64,000 bases of DNA, from the NCBI GenBank assembly GCA_910587375.1, contig CAJULR010000046.1, forward strand, positions 1-64,000, written 5' to 3'. Each line of letters begins with the position of its first letter. Positions within the stretch are counted from its first letter, which is position 1. This DNA comes from Candidatus Gastranaerophilales bacterium (lineage in GTDB: Bacteria; Cyanobacteriota; Vampirovibrionia; Gastranaerophilales; Gastranaerophilaceae). The translations under genes were made by a program, and so were the position numbers. This document shows, piece after piece, positions 44,865 through 52,760 of this stretch. The notes under the pieces are model-generated. The model saw only the letters and a program-made list of their open reading frames with translations. It did not search any database and was not told where the DNA came from.

Positions 44865-45233
44865 TTATTTGTTTGGGTTGACCCATTTTCTTGCGGTTTT
44901 TATGCTTGTAAACGGACAGCCGTTGCCTTTCCATTTTGTGCCGATTATGGTTTTTGAATCGTCTACTTCAATCATTCTTGTGCAAAAATCTGTAGTTCTT
45001 GTTCCCAAGGCATTTTCAACTCTGTATGTTCCCTGGCTCCAGAGGTATAATTTGCGGCCGGCTATATTCTTTTGTTTGTCAGGATAACCCCAAACGTCGA
45101 TAATTTCGTCAAGATTTTTCCCCATCCAACCCTTCATAATGTTGTCCATTGTGCATTTTCTTCCAACACATGCGGCGTTTGCGCAGCTTTGCGCCAAAAT
45201 AATCACGGCAAATAAAATTAAAAGTCGTTTCAT
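44865..45233 (-). CDS. Small secreted protein, BamE/SmpA-like fold possible
   Basis: A 122-residue exported protein. Signal peptide MKRLLILFAVIILAQSCANA, cut before ACVG; the lipobox is not canonical, so lipidation is doubtful. The mature part has the pattern MKGWMGKNLDEIIDVWGYPD and then LYLWSQGTYRV, which resembles the SmpA/BamE helix-then-sheet start but lacks a firm match. Four to five Cys in the mature part may form disulfides. RBS AGAGG. It sits just before queD on the same strand, and the grouping is not functionally obvious. Confidence 0.7.
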   Translation of the reverse strand: MKRLLILFAVIILAQSCANAACVGRKCTMDNIMKGWMGKNLDEIIDVWGYPDKQKNIAGRKLYLWSQGTYRVENALGTRTTDFCTRMIEVDDSKTIIGTKWKGNGCPFTSIKTARKWVNPNK

Positions 45234-45307
45234 AAAACCTCTTCAAACTAATATAATTCAATCCTCTGGATTATTATAAAACAGGAGGTTTGCAATTACA
45301 AGAGCGG

Positions 45308-45535
45308 CTATTTTTTATCTCTGTCGACAAATTCAATGTCATAGCCCAAGATGTCTGCAATGAGCTTGATTTCACGATAAGGGATGGTTTCAAGTCTTAA
45401 TTTATTTCCAAGATTGCTTGAAGAATATTTTTTATTGAGTCTTGAACCCATCTCTTTTACTAGTTTTTCGCGCGTCCAGCCTTTTTTCAAAAGAAGCATG
45501 GCTATTTCTGTTTTTATATCAGTTTTCATACTCAT
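45308..45535 (-). CDS. Small XRE/HTH regulator
   Basis: A 75-residue helix-turn-helix protein (LLLKKGWTREKLVKEMG, then SSSNLGNKLRLETIPYREIKLI and ILGYDIEFV), close to the compact phage-like regulators found in mobile or toxin-type cassettes. It is divergent from a 64-residue gene, and two 12-bp palindromes lie between them. Autoregulation through these palindromes is inferred. Translation starts at ATG 45535 with no strong ribosome site. Confidence 0.75.
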   Translation of the reverse strand: MSMKTDIKTEIAMLLLKKGWTREKLVKEMGSRLNKKYSSSNLGNKLRLETIPYREIKLIADILGYDIEFVDRDKK

Positions 45536-45548
45536 TAGTGTATTTTAA

Positions 45549-45560
45549 CACTATGTAGTG
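45549..45560. promoter_or_regulatory. Palindromic operator O1
   Basis: CACTATGTAGTG, near-perfect 12-bp palindrome, just upstream of the HTH start codon; related to O2 at 45608. Confidence 0.65.
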
Positions 45561-45576
45561 CAATTTATATTATTGT

Positions 45577-45605
45577 TTGACATTTTGCATTTATTAATTT
45601 AATAT
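45577..45605 (+). promoter_or_regulatory. Promoter of the 64-residue small protein gene
   Basis: TTGACA (45577-45582), a 17-bp spacer and TAATAT (45600-45605). The palindrome O2 begins 3 bases after the -10, over the likely start of transcription. Confidence 0.78.
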
Positions 45606-45607
45606 AG

Positions 45608-45619
45608 CACTATATAGTG
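45608..45619. promoter_or_regulatory. Palindromic operator O2
   Basis: CACTATATAGTG, a perfect 12-bp palindrome located at the predicted +1 of the plus-strand promoter, 59 bp centre-to-centre from O1. Confidence 0.72.
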
Positions 45620-45632
45620 TAGGAATGTAACA

Positions 45633-45827
45633 ATGAATGAAGAAATTATAAATAAAATTAAACCAAAACTTCTTGAAATATCGAGTTTGCTCTGTGTTTT
45701 AAAGTATGCGCTCAATAATCCGGACAGAATGACGGAAGATATTGCCCATTATGGCAATTTTGTACATGTAATCGAGCAAAAATTAAACAAAATCCAAGAT
45801 GTTTTGCATAAAGAGAAAAAACTTTAA
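45633..45827 (+). CDS. Small helical protein of the HTH cassette
   Basis: A 64-residue, mostly helical and charged protein (MNEEIINKIKPKLLEI, ending VLHKEKKL). AGGA 9 bases before the ATG and the strong operator-overlapped promoter make it a real gene. Size and divergent HTH neighbour fit a regulated small effector, an anti-repressor or a toxin-antitoxin-like partner. No family recognised, so function is open. Confidence 0.7.
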   Translation: MNEEIINKIKPKLLEISSLLCVLKYALNNPDRMTEDIAHYGNFVHVIEQKLNKIQDVLHKEKKL

Positions 45828-46137
45828 GATTGTGGTCTAAATCCTGAAATGGCAAGCAAAAAACCAAATTATCAATACTTTTTTGAAATTTAAAAGCATA
45901 CGAAAGGCTGAAGGAGCTATGGAGCGACCACTTTGTTTTTAATTTAGAATTTATGTGGAGATTTAAATTAGCTTAAGCGGAATAGTGACTTGAAGCAACT
46001 TGAAGCTTTATAAATTTTAAAAAAGATGGGACTATGAACCCCGTTCTTTTCTCTCTTGCTCCTCGCCTTATACGGGCACAACAAAAACTCAACGTTTTTG
46101 TTTATCGCCCTAGGCTGCGGTGCGTTTTTTGGTTCCG

Positions 46138-46172
46138 TTTTTCTTTTCTTGCGTGGGTCAAGAAAAGAAAAA
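46138..46172. repeat. 14-bp perfect inverted repeat hairpin
   Basis: TTTTTCTTTTCTTG and CAAGAAAAGAAAAA pair perfectly around the loop CGTGGGT. It forms a strong pyrimidine/purine hairpin, typical of an intergenic repeat element. Confidence 0.8.
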
Positions 46173-46270
46173 TGAACGTTCAAGGGAAAGGGGAATTAAG
46201 TTTAGGTTCTAAAACAATGAGATCCTGAAACAAGTTCAGGATGACAAAGTCCTTTCAGCAACATTTATTC

Positions 46271-46310
46271 CTGGATTGCCGCGGTACGCTGTCGCAACGC
46301 TTGCAATGAC
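46271..46310 (-). repeat. Dispersed intergenic repeat, copy D
   Basis: CTGGATTGCCGCGGTACGCT then GTCGC and a terminal GCAATGACG: the reverse complement of the 9043 copy with an altered centre. Confidence 0.7.
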
Positions 46311-46373
46311 GGGTGTTCATTCATAACCTGCAATAATCCTTGTGACGAAAGGCAAATATTGACATACACTATT

Positions 46374-46391
46374 TCGTGATTAAATTCACAA
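46374..46391. promoter_or_regulatory. rex: Second Rex-type operator, one mismatch
   Basis: TCGTGA-N6-TCACAA, one base off the Rex consensus TTGTGA-N6-TCACAA. It follows TTGACA at 46359. Confidence 0.65.
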
Positions 46392-46418
46392 AAAATGTAA
46401 AGAATGTATTAAATACAC

Positions 46419-46446
46419 TTGCAAAATATGGTTTTTGTAATATGAT
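46419..46446 (+). promoter_or_regulatory. adhE: adhE promoter
   Basis: TTGCAA (46419-46424), 16-bp spacer, TATGAT (46441-46446). A perfect Rex-type operator starts 5 bases after the -10. Confidence 0.68.
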
Positions 46447-46450
46447 GTTA

Positions 46451-46468
46451 TTGTGAAAAAAATCACAA
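46451..46468. promoter_or_regulatory. rex: Rex-type operator, perfect palindrome
   Basis: TTGTGA-AAAAAA-TCACAA, the consensus Rex (NADH-sensing repressor) site, centred just after the likely transcription start of adhE. The rex gene lies downstream of adhE in the same orientation. Confidence 0.85.
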
Positions 46469-46554
46469 ATAAGCCGAAGCTTAAAAAACCCGCCCAAGAA
46501 AGGCAATAAAATAAAAAGCAATCGTTCAATACTTATATTTTTAAGGAGAAAACT

Positions 46555-49200
46555 ATGACAGAAGAAAAAAGTTGCAATTGCGTTTGCGAATGCAATGAAG
46601 AAGAAACAAGAAAGCCTGTTGAAAGTGTTGAAGACCTTGAAGAGTTGATTTCAAGAGTTAAGCTTGCGCAAAAAGAATTTGCAAGCTATTCTCAAGAACA
46701 AATTGATAAAATCTTCAGAGCAGCAGCACTTGCAGCAAACAAAGCAAGAATTCCTCTTGCAAGAATGGCTGTTGAAGAATCAGGCATGGGCGTTGTGGAA
46801 GATAAAATCATTAAAAACCACTTTGCCTCTGAATATATTTACAACAAATTCAAAAACGCCAAAACTTGCGGCATTTTAGAAGAAGACAAAGTAAACGGTA
46901 TTAAAAAAGTTGGTGAACCTTTGGGCGTTATCGCAGGTATTGTTCCAACTACAAACCCAACTTCAACCGCAATTTTCAAATCTTTAATCTGCTTGAAGAC
47001 AAGAAACGCAATTATTTTCTCACCCCACCCAAGAGCAAAAAAAGCAACTATCCAAGCTGCAAAAATTGTTCTTAACGCTGCAATTGAAGCAGGGGCTCCA
47101 AAAGACATCATCGGCTGGATTGACGTTCCTTCAATCGAACTTTCAAACATGCTTATGAAACACCCTAAAATCGACGCTATCCTTGCAACAGGCGGTCCCG
47201 GCATGGTTAAAGCTGCTTATTCATCAGGAAAACCGGCTTTGGGCGTTGGCTCAGGAAACACTCCTGCAGTTATCGATGAAACAGCTGATATTAAAATGGC
47301 AGTTTCTTCAATTCTTATGTCAAAAACTTTCGATAACGGTATGATTTGTGCTTCAGAACAATCAATCGTTGCCGTTAAAGACGTTTATGACGCAGTTAAA
47401 GACGAACTCGTTAAAAGAGGCGCTTATATCTTAAATGCAAGCGAAGCTGAAAAAGTTTCAAAAATTATTCTTACAGAAGCTGGTTCTGTTAACCCGAAAA
47501 TCGTTGGTCAACCGGCTTATAAAATTGCAGAACTTGCAGGCATTTCAGTTCCTGAATGTGCAAAAGTTCTTGTTGGCGAAGAAACGGAAGTTGCAATGGA
47601 AAATCCGTTCTCTCACGAAAAACTTTCTCCAATTCTTGCATTATACAAAGCAGAAGACTTTGAAGAAGCAACAGATATGGCATACCACCTTGTAATTCTT
47701 GGCGGCGCAGGCCACACTTCTGTTCTTTATACTGACGCAAGAACACAGGAAAGAATTAACTACTTTGCTAAAAAACTTCCTACAGGAAGACTTTTAATCA
47801 ACTCTCCATCATCACAAGGCGGTATCGGAGACCTTTACAACTTCAGACTTGAACCATCCTTAACACTTGGGTGCGGAAGCTGGGGCGGAAACTCTGTAAG
47901 TGAAAACGTTGGTATTAAACATTTATTAAACTACAAAACAGTGGCTGAAAGGAGAGAAAATATGTTATGGTTTAAGGTTCCGCCGAAAATATACTTCAAA
48001 AGAGGTGCAACCGATCTTGCCCTTCGTGAACTTAAAGGCAGACAACGTGCATTCATCGTTACAGACAGATTTTTGTTTGATTCACGCGCAGTTGATCAAA
48101 TTACAAAAGTTCTTGAAGACATCGGTATGGATTTCCAAATCTTCTTCGATGTTAAACCTGACCCAACACTTTCAACCATTAACGAAGCAATGCAGATGGT
48201 AAATGTTTATAAACCTGACGTAATCATTGCTCTTGGCGGCGGCTCACCGATTGACGCAGCTAAGGTTATTTGGTTAATGTATGAACAGCCTGAAACCGTG
48301 TTCGATGATGTTGCAATGAGATTTATGGATATCAGAAAGAGAATTTGTGATGTTCCTGAACTTGGCAAAAAAGCCCTTATGGTTGCAATTCCGACCACAT
48401 CTGGTACAGGTTCAGAAGTAACTTCATTTGCGGTTATCACAGATGATAAAACCCACATTAAATACCCTCTTGCAGACTATGCCTTAACGCCAAATATGGC
48501 AATTATCGACCCGAACTTTGTTGATACAATGCCAAAAGGCCTCTGTGCTGCTTCAGGTATTGACGCATTAACTCACGCAATTGAAGCATATGTTTCTTGT
48601 ATGGCAACAAACTTCACAAACTCTCCTGCATTGGAAGCTGCAAAGTTAATCTTCAGATACTTGCCGCGTTCTTACAACGGTGGAAAAGAAGATCCTGTTG
48701 CAAGAGAAAAAATCCACTATGCTTCTTGCCTTGCAGGTATGGCATTTGCAAACGCATTCTTAGGTTTGTGCCACTCTATGGCTCACAAACTTGGTGCTGC
48801 ATTTAACATTCCGCACGGTGTTGCAAACGCATTACTTATTAACCAAATCATCAGATATAATGCTAATGATTGCCCGAAAAAACAGGCTACATTCCCACAA
48901 TATAAATATCCGATGGCAAAAGCTAAATATGGACAAATTGCGGATAACCTCGGCCTTGGCGGCAAAAACGACGATGAGAAAGTTAACTTGTTGCTCGAAG
49001 CAATTACAAACCTTAAAAAGGATATTAACCTTCCGTTGTCAATTAAAGATGCAGGCGTAACCGAAGAAGACTTCTATGCAAAATTAGACGGTCTTGTAGA
49101 ACTTGCATTTGACGACCAATGTACCGGTGCAAACCCTGTTTATCCTTTGATGGAAGAAATCAGAGATATCTACATCAAAGCATTCAACGGTGTGTACTAA
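46555..49200 (+). CDS. adhE: Bifunctional acetaldehyde-CoA/alcohol dehydrogenase
   Basis: An 881-residue fermentation enzyme converting acetyl-CoA to ethanol with two NADH. The N-terminal aldehyde dehydrogenase (about 30-460) has catalytic Cys in NGMICASEQ and PTTNPTST; the C-terminal iron alcohol dehydrogenase (about 480-881) has GGGSPIDAAK, GTGSEVTSFAVITD and metal-binding His in CHSMAHKLGAAFNIPHG. The enzyme normally forms spirosomes. Odd: a Cys-rich N-terminal tail, C7-N-C9-V-C11-E-C13, absent from typical AdhE. AAGGAG before the ATG; Rex operators upstream; strong terminator downstream. Codon use is optimised, suggesting abundant protein. Confidence 0.97.
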   Translation: MTEEKSCNCVCECNEEETRKPVESVEDLEELISRVKLAQKEFASYSQEQIDKIFRAAALAANKARIPLARMAVEESGMGVVEDKIIKNHFASEYIYNKFKNAKTCGILEEDKVNGIKKVGEPLGVIAGIVPTTNPTSTAIFKSLICLKTRNAIIFSPHPRAKKATIQAAKIVLNAAIEAGAPKDIIGWIDVPSIELSNMLMKHPKIDAILATGGPGMVKAAYSSGKPALGVGSGNTPAVIDETADIKMAVSSILMSKTFDNGMICASEQSIVAVKDVYDAVKDELVKRGAYILNASEAEKVSKIILTEAGSVNPKIVGQPAYKIAELAGISVPECAKVLVGEETEVAMENPFSHEKLSPILALYKAEDFEEATDMAYHLVILGGAGHTSVLYTDARTQERINYFAKKLPTGRLLINSPSSQGGIGDLYNFRLEPSLTLGCGSWGGNSVSENVGIKHLLNYKTVAERRENMLWFKVPPKIYFKRGATDLALRELKGRQRAFIVTDRFLFDSRAVDQITKVLEDIGMDFQIFFDVKPDPTLSTINEAMQMVNVYKPDVIIALGGGSPIDAAKVIWLMYEQPETVFDDVAMRFMDIRKRICDVPELGKKALMVAIPTTSGTGSEVTSFAVITDDKTHIKYPLADYALTPNMAIIDPNFVDTMPKGLCAASGIDALTHAIEAYVSCMATNFTNSPALEAAKLIFRYLPRSYNGGKEDPVAREKIHYASCLAGMAFANAFLGLCHSMAHKLGAAFNIPHGVANALLINQIIRYNANDCPKKQATFPQYKYPMAKAKYGQIADNLGLGGKNDDEKVNLLLEAITNLKKDINLPLSIKDAGVTEEDFYAKLDGLVELAFDDQCTGANPVYPLMEEIRDIYIKAFNGVY

Positions 49201-49216
49201 TTCTTATACACTTTTC

Positions 49217-49248
49217 AAAAACCCCGGATGTAACTTATCCGGGGTTTT
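49217..49248 (+). terminator. adhE terminator
   Basis: AAAAACCCCGGAT and ATCCGGGGTTTT form a perfect 12-bp stem with a 6-7-nt loop and a T-run. Confidence 0.95.
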
Positions 49249-49398
49249 ACAATAAGAATGAATAATATCGATTCTTTAACGTATTTAAAAACATCAATAT
49301 GAAGTATAAAATAATAGTGGGCAGGCCCTAAAAACCTTGTCTTTTCTTTCAAACAACATTACTGCAGAATGAAGTTGAAAGGAGGTGAGGAAAAAAAG

Positions 49399-49470
49399 AT
49401 GATTATTAGTGAAAAAGCGCTATGGCTTATTTTTTTAATAATCCTAGCGCTTAAAATACTAACATCTTAG
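49399..49470 (+). CDS. 23-residue hydrophobic peptide with strong RBS
   Basis: A very short frame (MIISEKALWLIFLIILALKI then LTS) with a near-continuous hydrophobic helix long enough to enter a membrane. It is preceded by AAAGGAGGTGAGG, an 11-base match to the complement of the 16S rRNA 3' end, the best ribosome site in the window. The coding region contains an inverted repeat (AAGCGCTA near its start, TAGCGCTT near its end), and its stop codon forms the base of a terminator hairpin. It could be a type I toxin-like peptide, a regulatory leader peptide for rex, or an unknown small membrane protein. Confidence 0.6.
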   Translation: MIISEKALWLIFLIILALKILTS

Positions 49471-49510
49471 GGCTTTTAATGGACAGACTCGCAATCTGTC
49501 CGCCCTTTTT
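49470..49510 (+). terminator. Terminator after the small peptide, before rex
   Basis: GGACAGA-CTCGCAA-TCTGTCC, extended by GGGC/GCCC below a 7-base bulge, then TTTTT. It should limit read-through into rex. Confidence 0.82.
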
Positions 49511-49562
49511 ATATTATATACCATATTTCTTATTTTTCAATTCCAAAACAAAAGGAAAAGCT

Positions 49563-50183
49563 ATGACAGGAAAATTTCCAAATACTGTAATAAACAGATT
49601 AACCCTTTACCACTGTATTCTTGTCGATTATATTAAAAACAATCTGGATACAATCACAAGCTCTGCCATCTCTTCCCTTTTAAAAATCGATGATTCCCAG
49701 GTTCGAAAAGATATTTCCCTTTTGAAAAATACAGGAAAAAGCAGGGTTGGATATTCTGTTTCGGATTTAAAAATTTCAATAGAAAAAACCCTCGGTTTTG
49801 AAAGGCCAAAAAACGCATTCATCGTTGGCGCAGGAAATTTGGGGATGGCCCTTGCAAATTATAATAATTTCCAAGATTATGGCTTAAATGTTGTTGCTCT
49901 TTTTGACAATGATAAAAATAAAATCGGGAAAAAAATTAAAGACAAAGAAATCTGTGACATAGGGGAGCTTCCGGCTTTGGCTGAAAAATTAAACATCGAA
50001 ATGGCGATTTTAACTGTTCCAATGGCCGCGGCGCAGAATATGGCAGATTTTTTAACAAAATCAAACATTAAATATATTTGGAATTTTTCTCCAAGCGTTT
50101 TGGATGTGCCTGATGGGGTTGAAGTTTGGAATGAAAACCTGATGGGCAACTTTTTACAGTTTTCTTACAAAATTGGGAAATAG
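49563..50183 (+). CDS. rex: Redox-sensing transcriptional repressor Rex
   Basis: A 206-residue Rex: N-terminal winged helix (about 1-75; TSSAISSLLKIDDSQVRKDI) and a Rossmann NADH domain (about 80-206; GAGNLGMALANY, LFDNDKNKIGKKI). NADH binding releases DNA, derepressing fermentation genes. ATG at 49563 is chosen over the longer frame because AAAGGA precedes it and the upstream 28 residues run through a terminator hairpin. Two Rex-type operators lie before adhE, making a compact redox circuit; I saw no matching site directly before rex. Confidence 0.93.
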   Translation: MTGKFPNTVINRLTLYHCILVDYIKNNLDTITSSAISSLLKIDDSQVRKDISLLKNTGKSRVGYSVSDLKISIEKTLGFERPKNAFIVGAGNLGMALANYNNFQDYGLNVVALFDNDKNKIGKKIKDKEICDIGELPALAEKLNIEMAILTVPMAAAQNMADFLTKSNIKYIWNFSPSVLDVPDGVEVWNENLMGNFLQFSYKIGK

Positions 50184-50261
50184 TTTTATATTTTTTAAGT
50201 GTGCAAAATTTTTCAAACCTGCTGAATTTTAAAAAAAGTTTCACTTAAATTTTGTTTGAAA

Positions 50262-50267
50262 TATAAT
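50262..50267 (+). promoter_or_regulatory. Putative -10 element of birA
   Basis: TATAAT 11 nt before the birA ATG, with no ribosome site between; TTTCAC at a 17-bp spacing is a poor -35. Confidence 0.4.
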
Positions 50268-50278
50268 TAAAAGTAACT

Positions 50279-50881
50279 ATGGATATTTTAAATTTCAAAG
50301 AGATAGATTCCACAAGTGTATGGGCGAGGAAGAACTTAAAGGATTTAGAAGACTTTAAGGTGATTAGCGCTGATGTTCAGACAATGGGGCATGGCCAGTT
50401 TGAAAGAAAGTGGTATTCAACATCTGAAAATGGCGGAAACATCTATATATCCATCGTTTTGAAACCTGAAAATATTGAACATTTAAACGAACTTACAAGA
50501 TACACAAGCTATATCGGGGCAAAAACCATTGAAGAATACACCAGGGAATGCAATATTAAGCCCAAGTTCAAATTCCCAAACGACATTTTAATTGACGGTA
50601 AGAAAATTGCCGGAATTCTTGCAGAATCTGTTTTTATAGGAAGTGAATTCAAGGGTGTAATTGTTGGAATTGGGATAAATTTAAACCTAAATGAAGAGGA
50701 TGTCGCCCAAATTGATATTCCGGCCACTTCGATATTTTTAGAAACAGGTAAAAATGTTGATAAAGACAGCTTTTTAGAAAAGCTCATATCAAACTTTAAA
50801 AAAGAATATGATGATTTTCTTGAAAATGGCCTTCCGGAGGGTGTTTCAGAAGATTTAAAAACAAAGCCCGCAGGGGTTTAA
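50279..50881 (+). CDS. birA: Biotin-protein ligase
   Basis: A 200-residue ligase without the N-terminal DNA-binding domain of E. coli BirA, so enzymatic only. It shows the substrate loop GHGQFERKWYS, FPNDILIDGKKIAGIL (usually KWPNDI) and GIGINLNL. It biotinylates carrier domains; the next gene encodes one (OadA biotinyl Lys in EAMKMETE). The C-terminal domain is short, and the last residues (KTKPAGV) are encoded by a tandem repeat that continues after the stop. No Shine-Dalgarno; likely leaderless. Confidence 0.85.
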   Translation: MDILNFKEIDSTSVWARKNLKDLEDFKVISADVQTMGHGQFERKWYSTSENGGNIYISIVLKPENIEHLNELTRYTSYIGAKTIEEYTRECNIKPKFKFPNDILIDGKKIAGILAESVFIGSEFKGVIVGIGINLNLNEEDVAQIDIPATSIFLETGKNVDKDSFLEKLISNFKKEYDDFLENGLPEGVSEDLKTKPAGV

Positions 50882-50914
50882 AAGCTCGAGAAAAAACCCG
50901 TAGGGGTTTAAAAA
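50863..50914 (+). repeat. Two-copy repeat spanning the birA stop
   Basis: AAAGCCCGCAGGGGTTTAAA (ending with the stop codon) is repeated 9 bases later as AAAACCCGTAGGGGTTTAAA. Same flavour as the repeats at 59216-59296. Confidence 0.7.
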
Positions 50915-50955
50915 AGATTTAGAAATTACGTGATACAAATAAAGAGGATAAAAAA

Positions 50956-52746
50956 ATGGCAAAAAAACAGATTAAAGTTATGGACACCTCGTTCCGCGAC
51001 GGTTTTCAATCCGTTTACGGGGCAAGGGTTTTCACAAAGGACTTTCTTCCCGCTTTAGAATCTGCAGTGGCTGCAGGTTTAAGACACTTTGAAGTTGGTG
51101 GCGGTGCAAGGTTCCAATCTCCGATTTTCTATTGTAACGAAAATGCTTTCGATATGATGGATACAATCAGAAAAACCGTTGGTCCTGATATCAACCTTCA
51201 AACGCTTGCACGTGGTGTAAACGTTGTAGGGCTTGATTCTCAACCGAGAGATATCATTAACCTCCATGCTAAAATGTTCAAAAAACACGGCATGACTACA
51301 ATCAGAAACTTTGACGCCCTAAATGACGTTAATAACTTAATCTATTCAGGCCAATGTATTAAAGATAACGGCCTAAAACACGAAGTAACAATCACTATGA
51401 TGGAACTTCCGATTGGCTGCACAGGCGCTCATGATGTTGATTTTTATGAAAGAGTTTTAAGAAGCATTTTGGACGCCGGCATTCCGTTTGACAGTCTTGC
51501 ATTCAAAGACGCTTCAGGAACATCAGCCCCAAGAAAAGTGTTTGAAACAATTAAAAGAACAAGAGAAATCTTAGGTCCCGATATGCACATCAGATTCCAC
51601 AGCCACGAAACTGCAGGAACAGGCCTTGCCGCTTATATGGCAGCTTTGGATGGCGGTGCAGACGGTATCGACCTTTCTATGAAACCTGTTTCTGGCGGAA
51701 CAGCACAACCTGACATCGTTTCAATGTGGCATGCTCTAAAAGGCAGCGAATATGACCTTGGAATTGATGTTGAAAAGATTTTAGAAACTGAAGAAATCTT
51801 CAAAGAAGCTATGAAAGATTACTTCCTTCCGCCTGAAGCTATGGCTGTTAACCCTGTAATTATCTCCTCTCCGCTTCCGGGTGGCGCGCTAACTGCTAAC
51901 ACTCAAATGATGAGAGATAACGGCACAATGGATAAATTCCCCGAAGTTGTTGCAGCTATGAAAGAAGTTGTTGAAAAAGGCGGTTTTGCAACAAGCGTTA
52001 CCCCTGTTTCACAGTTTTATTTCCAACAGGCTTATTCAAACGTTATGTTTGGTAAATGGAACAAAATCACAGAAGGTTATGGCAAAATGGTTCTTGGCTA
52101 TTTTGGTAAAACTCCGTGTGAACCAGACGCTGAACTTGTTAAAATGGCTTCTGAACAATTGGGCTTACAGCCTACAACTGAGCTTGTAGTCGACCTTAAC
52201 GATAAAGACCCGAACAAAGGTATTGAAGCTGCGAAGAAAATGCTTAAAGAGGCAAACCTTGAAGAAACTGAAGAAAACATTTTCATCGCCGCTGCCTGCA
52301 AGGAAAAAGGTATTATGTTCCTTCAAGGCAAAGGCCAAATCGGCGTAAGGAAAAATGCAGATGTTAAACAATGTGCTGCTGCCGGTGAAAAACCTGAAGG
52401 CTATACAGTTTCTGTTAATAATAAAAAATATTCCGTTAGAATTGAAGGCTCTAAAGCTGTTGTTAACGGAAAAACTTATGATATCAACGTTAAAGAAGGC
52501 GTTGAAGCAAAAGAAGGTGTTGCAAGTTCAGACGCTACACCGATTAAAGCAGCGCTTCCTGGTGCAGTGCTTAAAATCAACGTTGCAGAAGGCGATAGCA
52601 TTCAAGAAGGCGATGTGCTTTTAGTTCTTGAAGCTATGAAGATGGAAACTGAAATTAAATCTCCTAAAGCAGGCGTTGTTGCTTCAGTTGATGTTAGCGT
52701 TGGCGACCAGGTGAAAAACGGCCAGGTAATGGTAACGTTGGGTTAA
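50956..52746 (+). CDS. oadA: Oxaloacetate decarboxylase alpha / carboxyltransferase-biotinyl subunit
   Basis: A 596-residue protein with an N-terminal HMGL-like carboxyltransferase TIM barrel (DTSFRDGFQS, metal His in HIRFHSHETAG, Lys in AFKDASG) at about 5-300, a conserved carboxylase domain to about 475, a linker, and a C-terminal biotinyl domain with EAMKMETE. It transfers CO2 from oxaloacetate (or a related acid) to biotin; the membrane beta subunit encoded next then releases it. Pyruvate carboxylase subunit B is the alternative name. GAGGATAAAA precedes the ATG. Confidence 0.9.
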   Translation: MAKKQIKVMDTSFRDGFQSVYGARVFTKDFLPALESAVAAGLRHFEVGGGARFQSPIFYCNENAFDMMDTIRKTVGPDINLQTLARGVNVVGLDSQPRDIINLHAKMFKKHGMTTIRNFDALNDVNNLIYSGQCIKDNGLKHEVTITMMELPIGCTGAHDVDFYERVLRSILDAGIPFDSLAFKDASGTSAPRKVFETIKRTREILGPDMHIRFHSHETAGTGLAAYMAALDGGADGIDLSMKPVSGGTAQPDIVSMWHALKGSEYDLGIDVEKILETEEIFKEAMKDYFLPPEAMAVNPVIISSPLPGGALTANTQMMRDNGTMDKFPEVVAAMKEVVEKGGFATSVTPVSQFYFQQAYSNVMFGKWNKITEGYGKMVLGYFGKTPCEPDAELVKMASEQLGLQPTTELVVDLNDKDPNKGIEAAKKMLKEANLEETEENIFIAAACKEKGIMFLQGKGQIGVRKNADVKQCAAAGEKPEGYTVSVNNKKYSVRIEGSKAVVNGKTYDINVKEGVEAKEGVASSDATPIKAALPGAVLKINVAEGDSIQEGDVLLVLEAMKMETEIKSPKAGVVASVDVSVGDQVKNGQVMVTLG

Positions 52747-52760
52747 GAAGGAGGCTATAA

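Larger units (their letters stand above)
45828..46358. other. Intergenic repeat-bearing region
   Basis: About 530 bases with no supported gene before the adhE control region. It holds a 14-bp perfect hairpin (46138-46172), an ATCCTGAA-ACAAG-TTCAGGAT hairpin near 46220-46240, and the dispersed repeat copy D (46271-46310). Open frames here are short and fall inside repeats. Confidence 0.75.

Noticed and set aside
46034..46228. 64-residue plus-strand frame before adhE
   Set aside because: It runs through the 14-bp hairpin and other repeat sequence and is basic/aromatic without structure; probably translated repeat.
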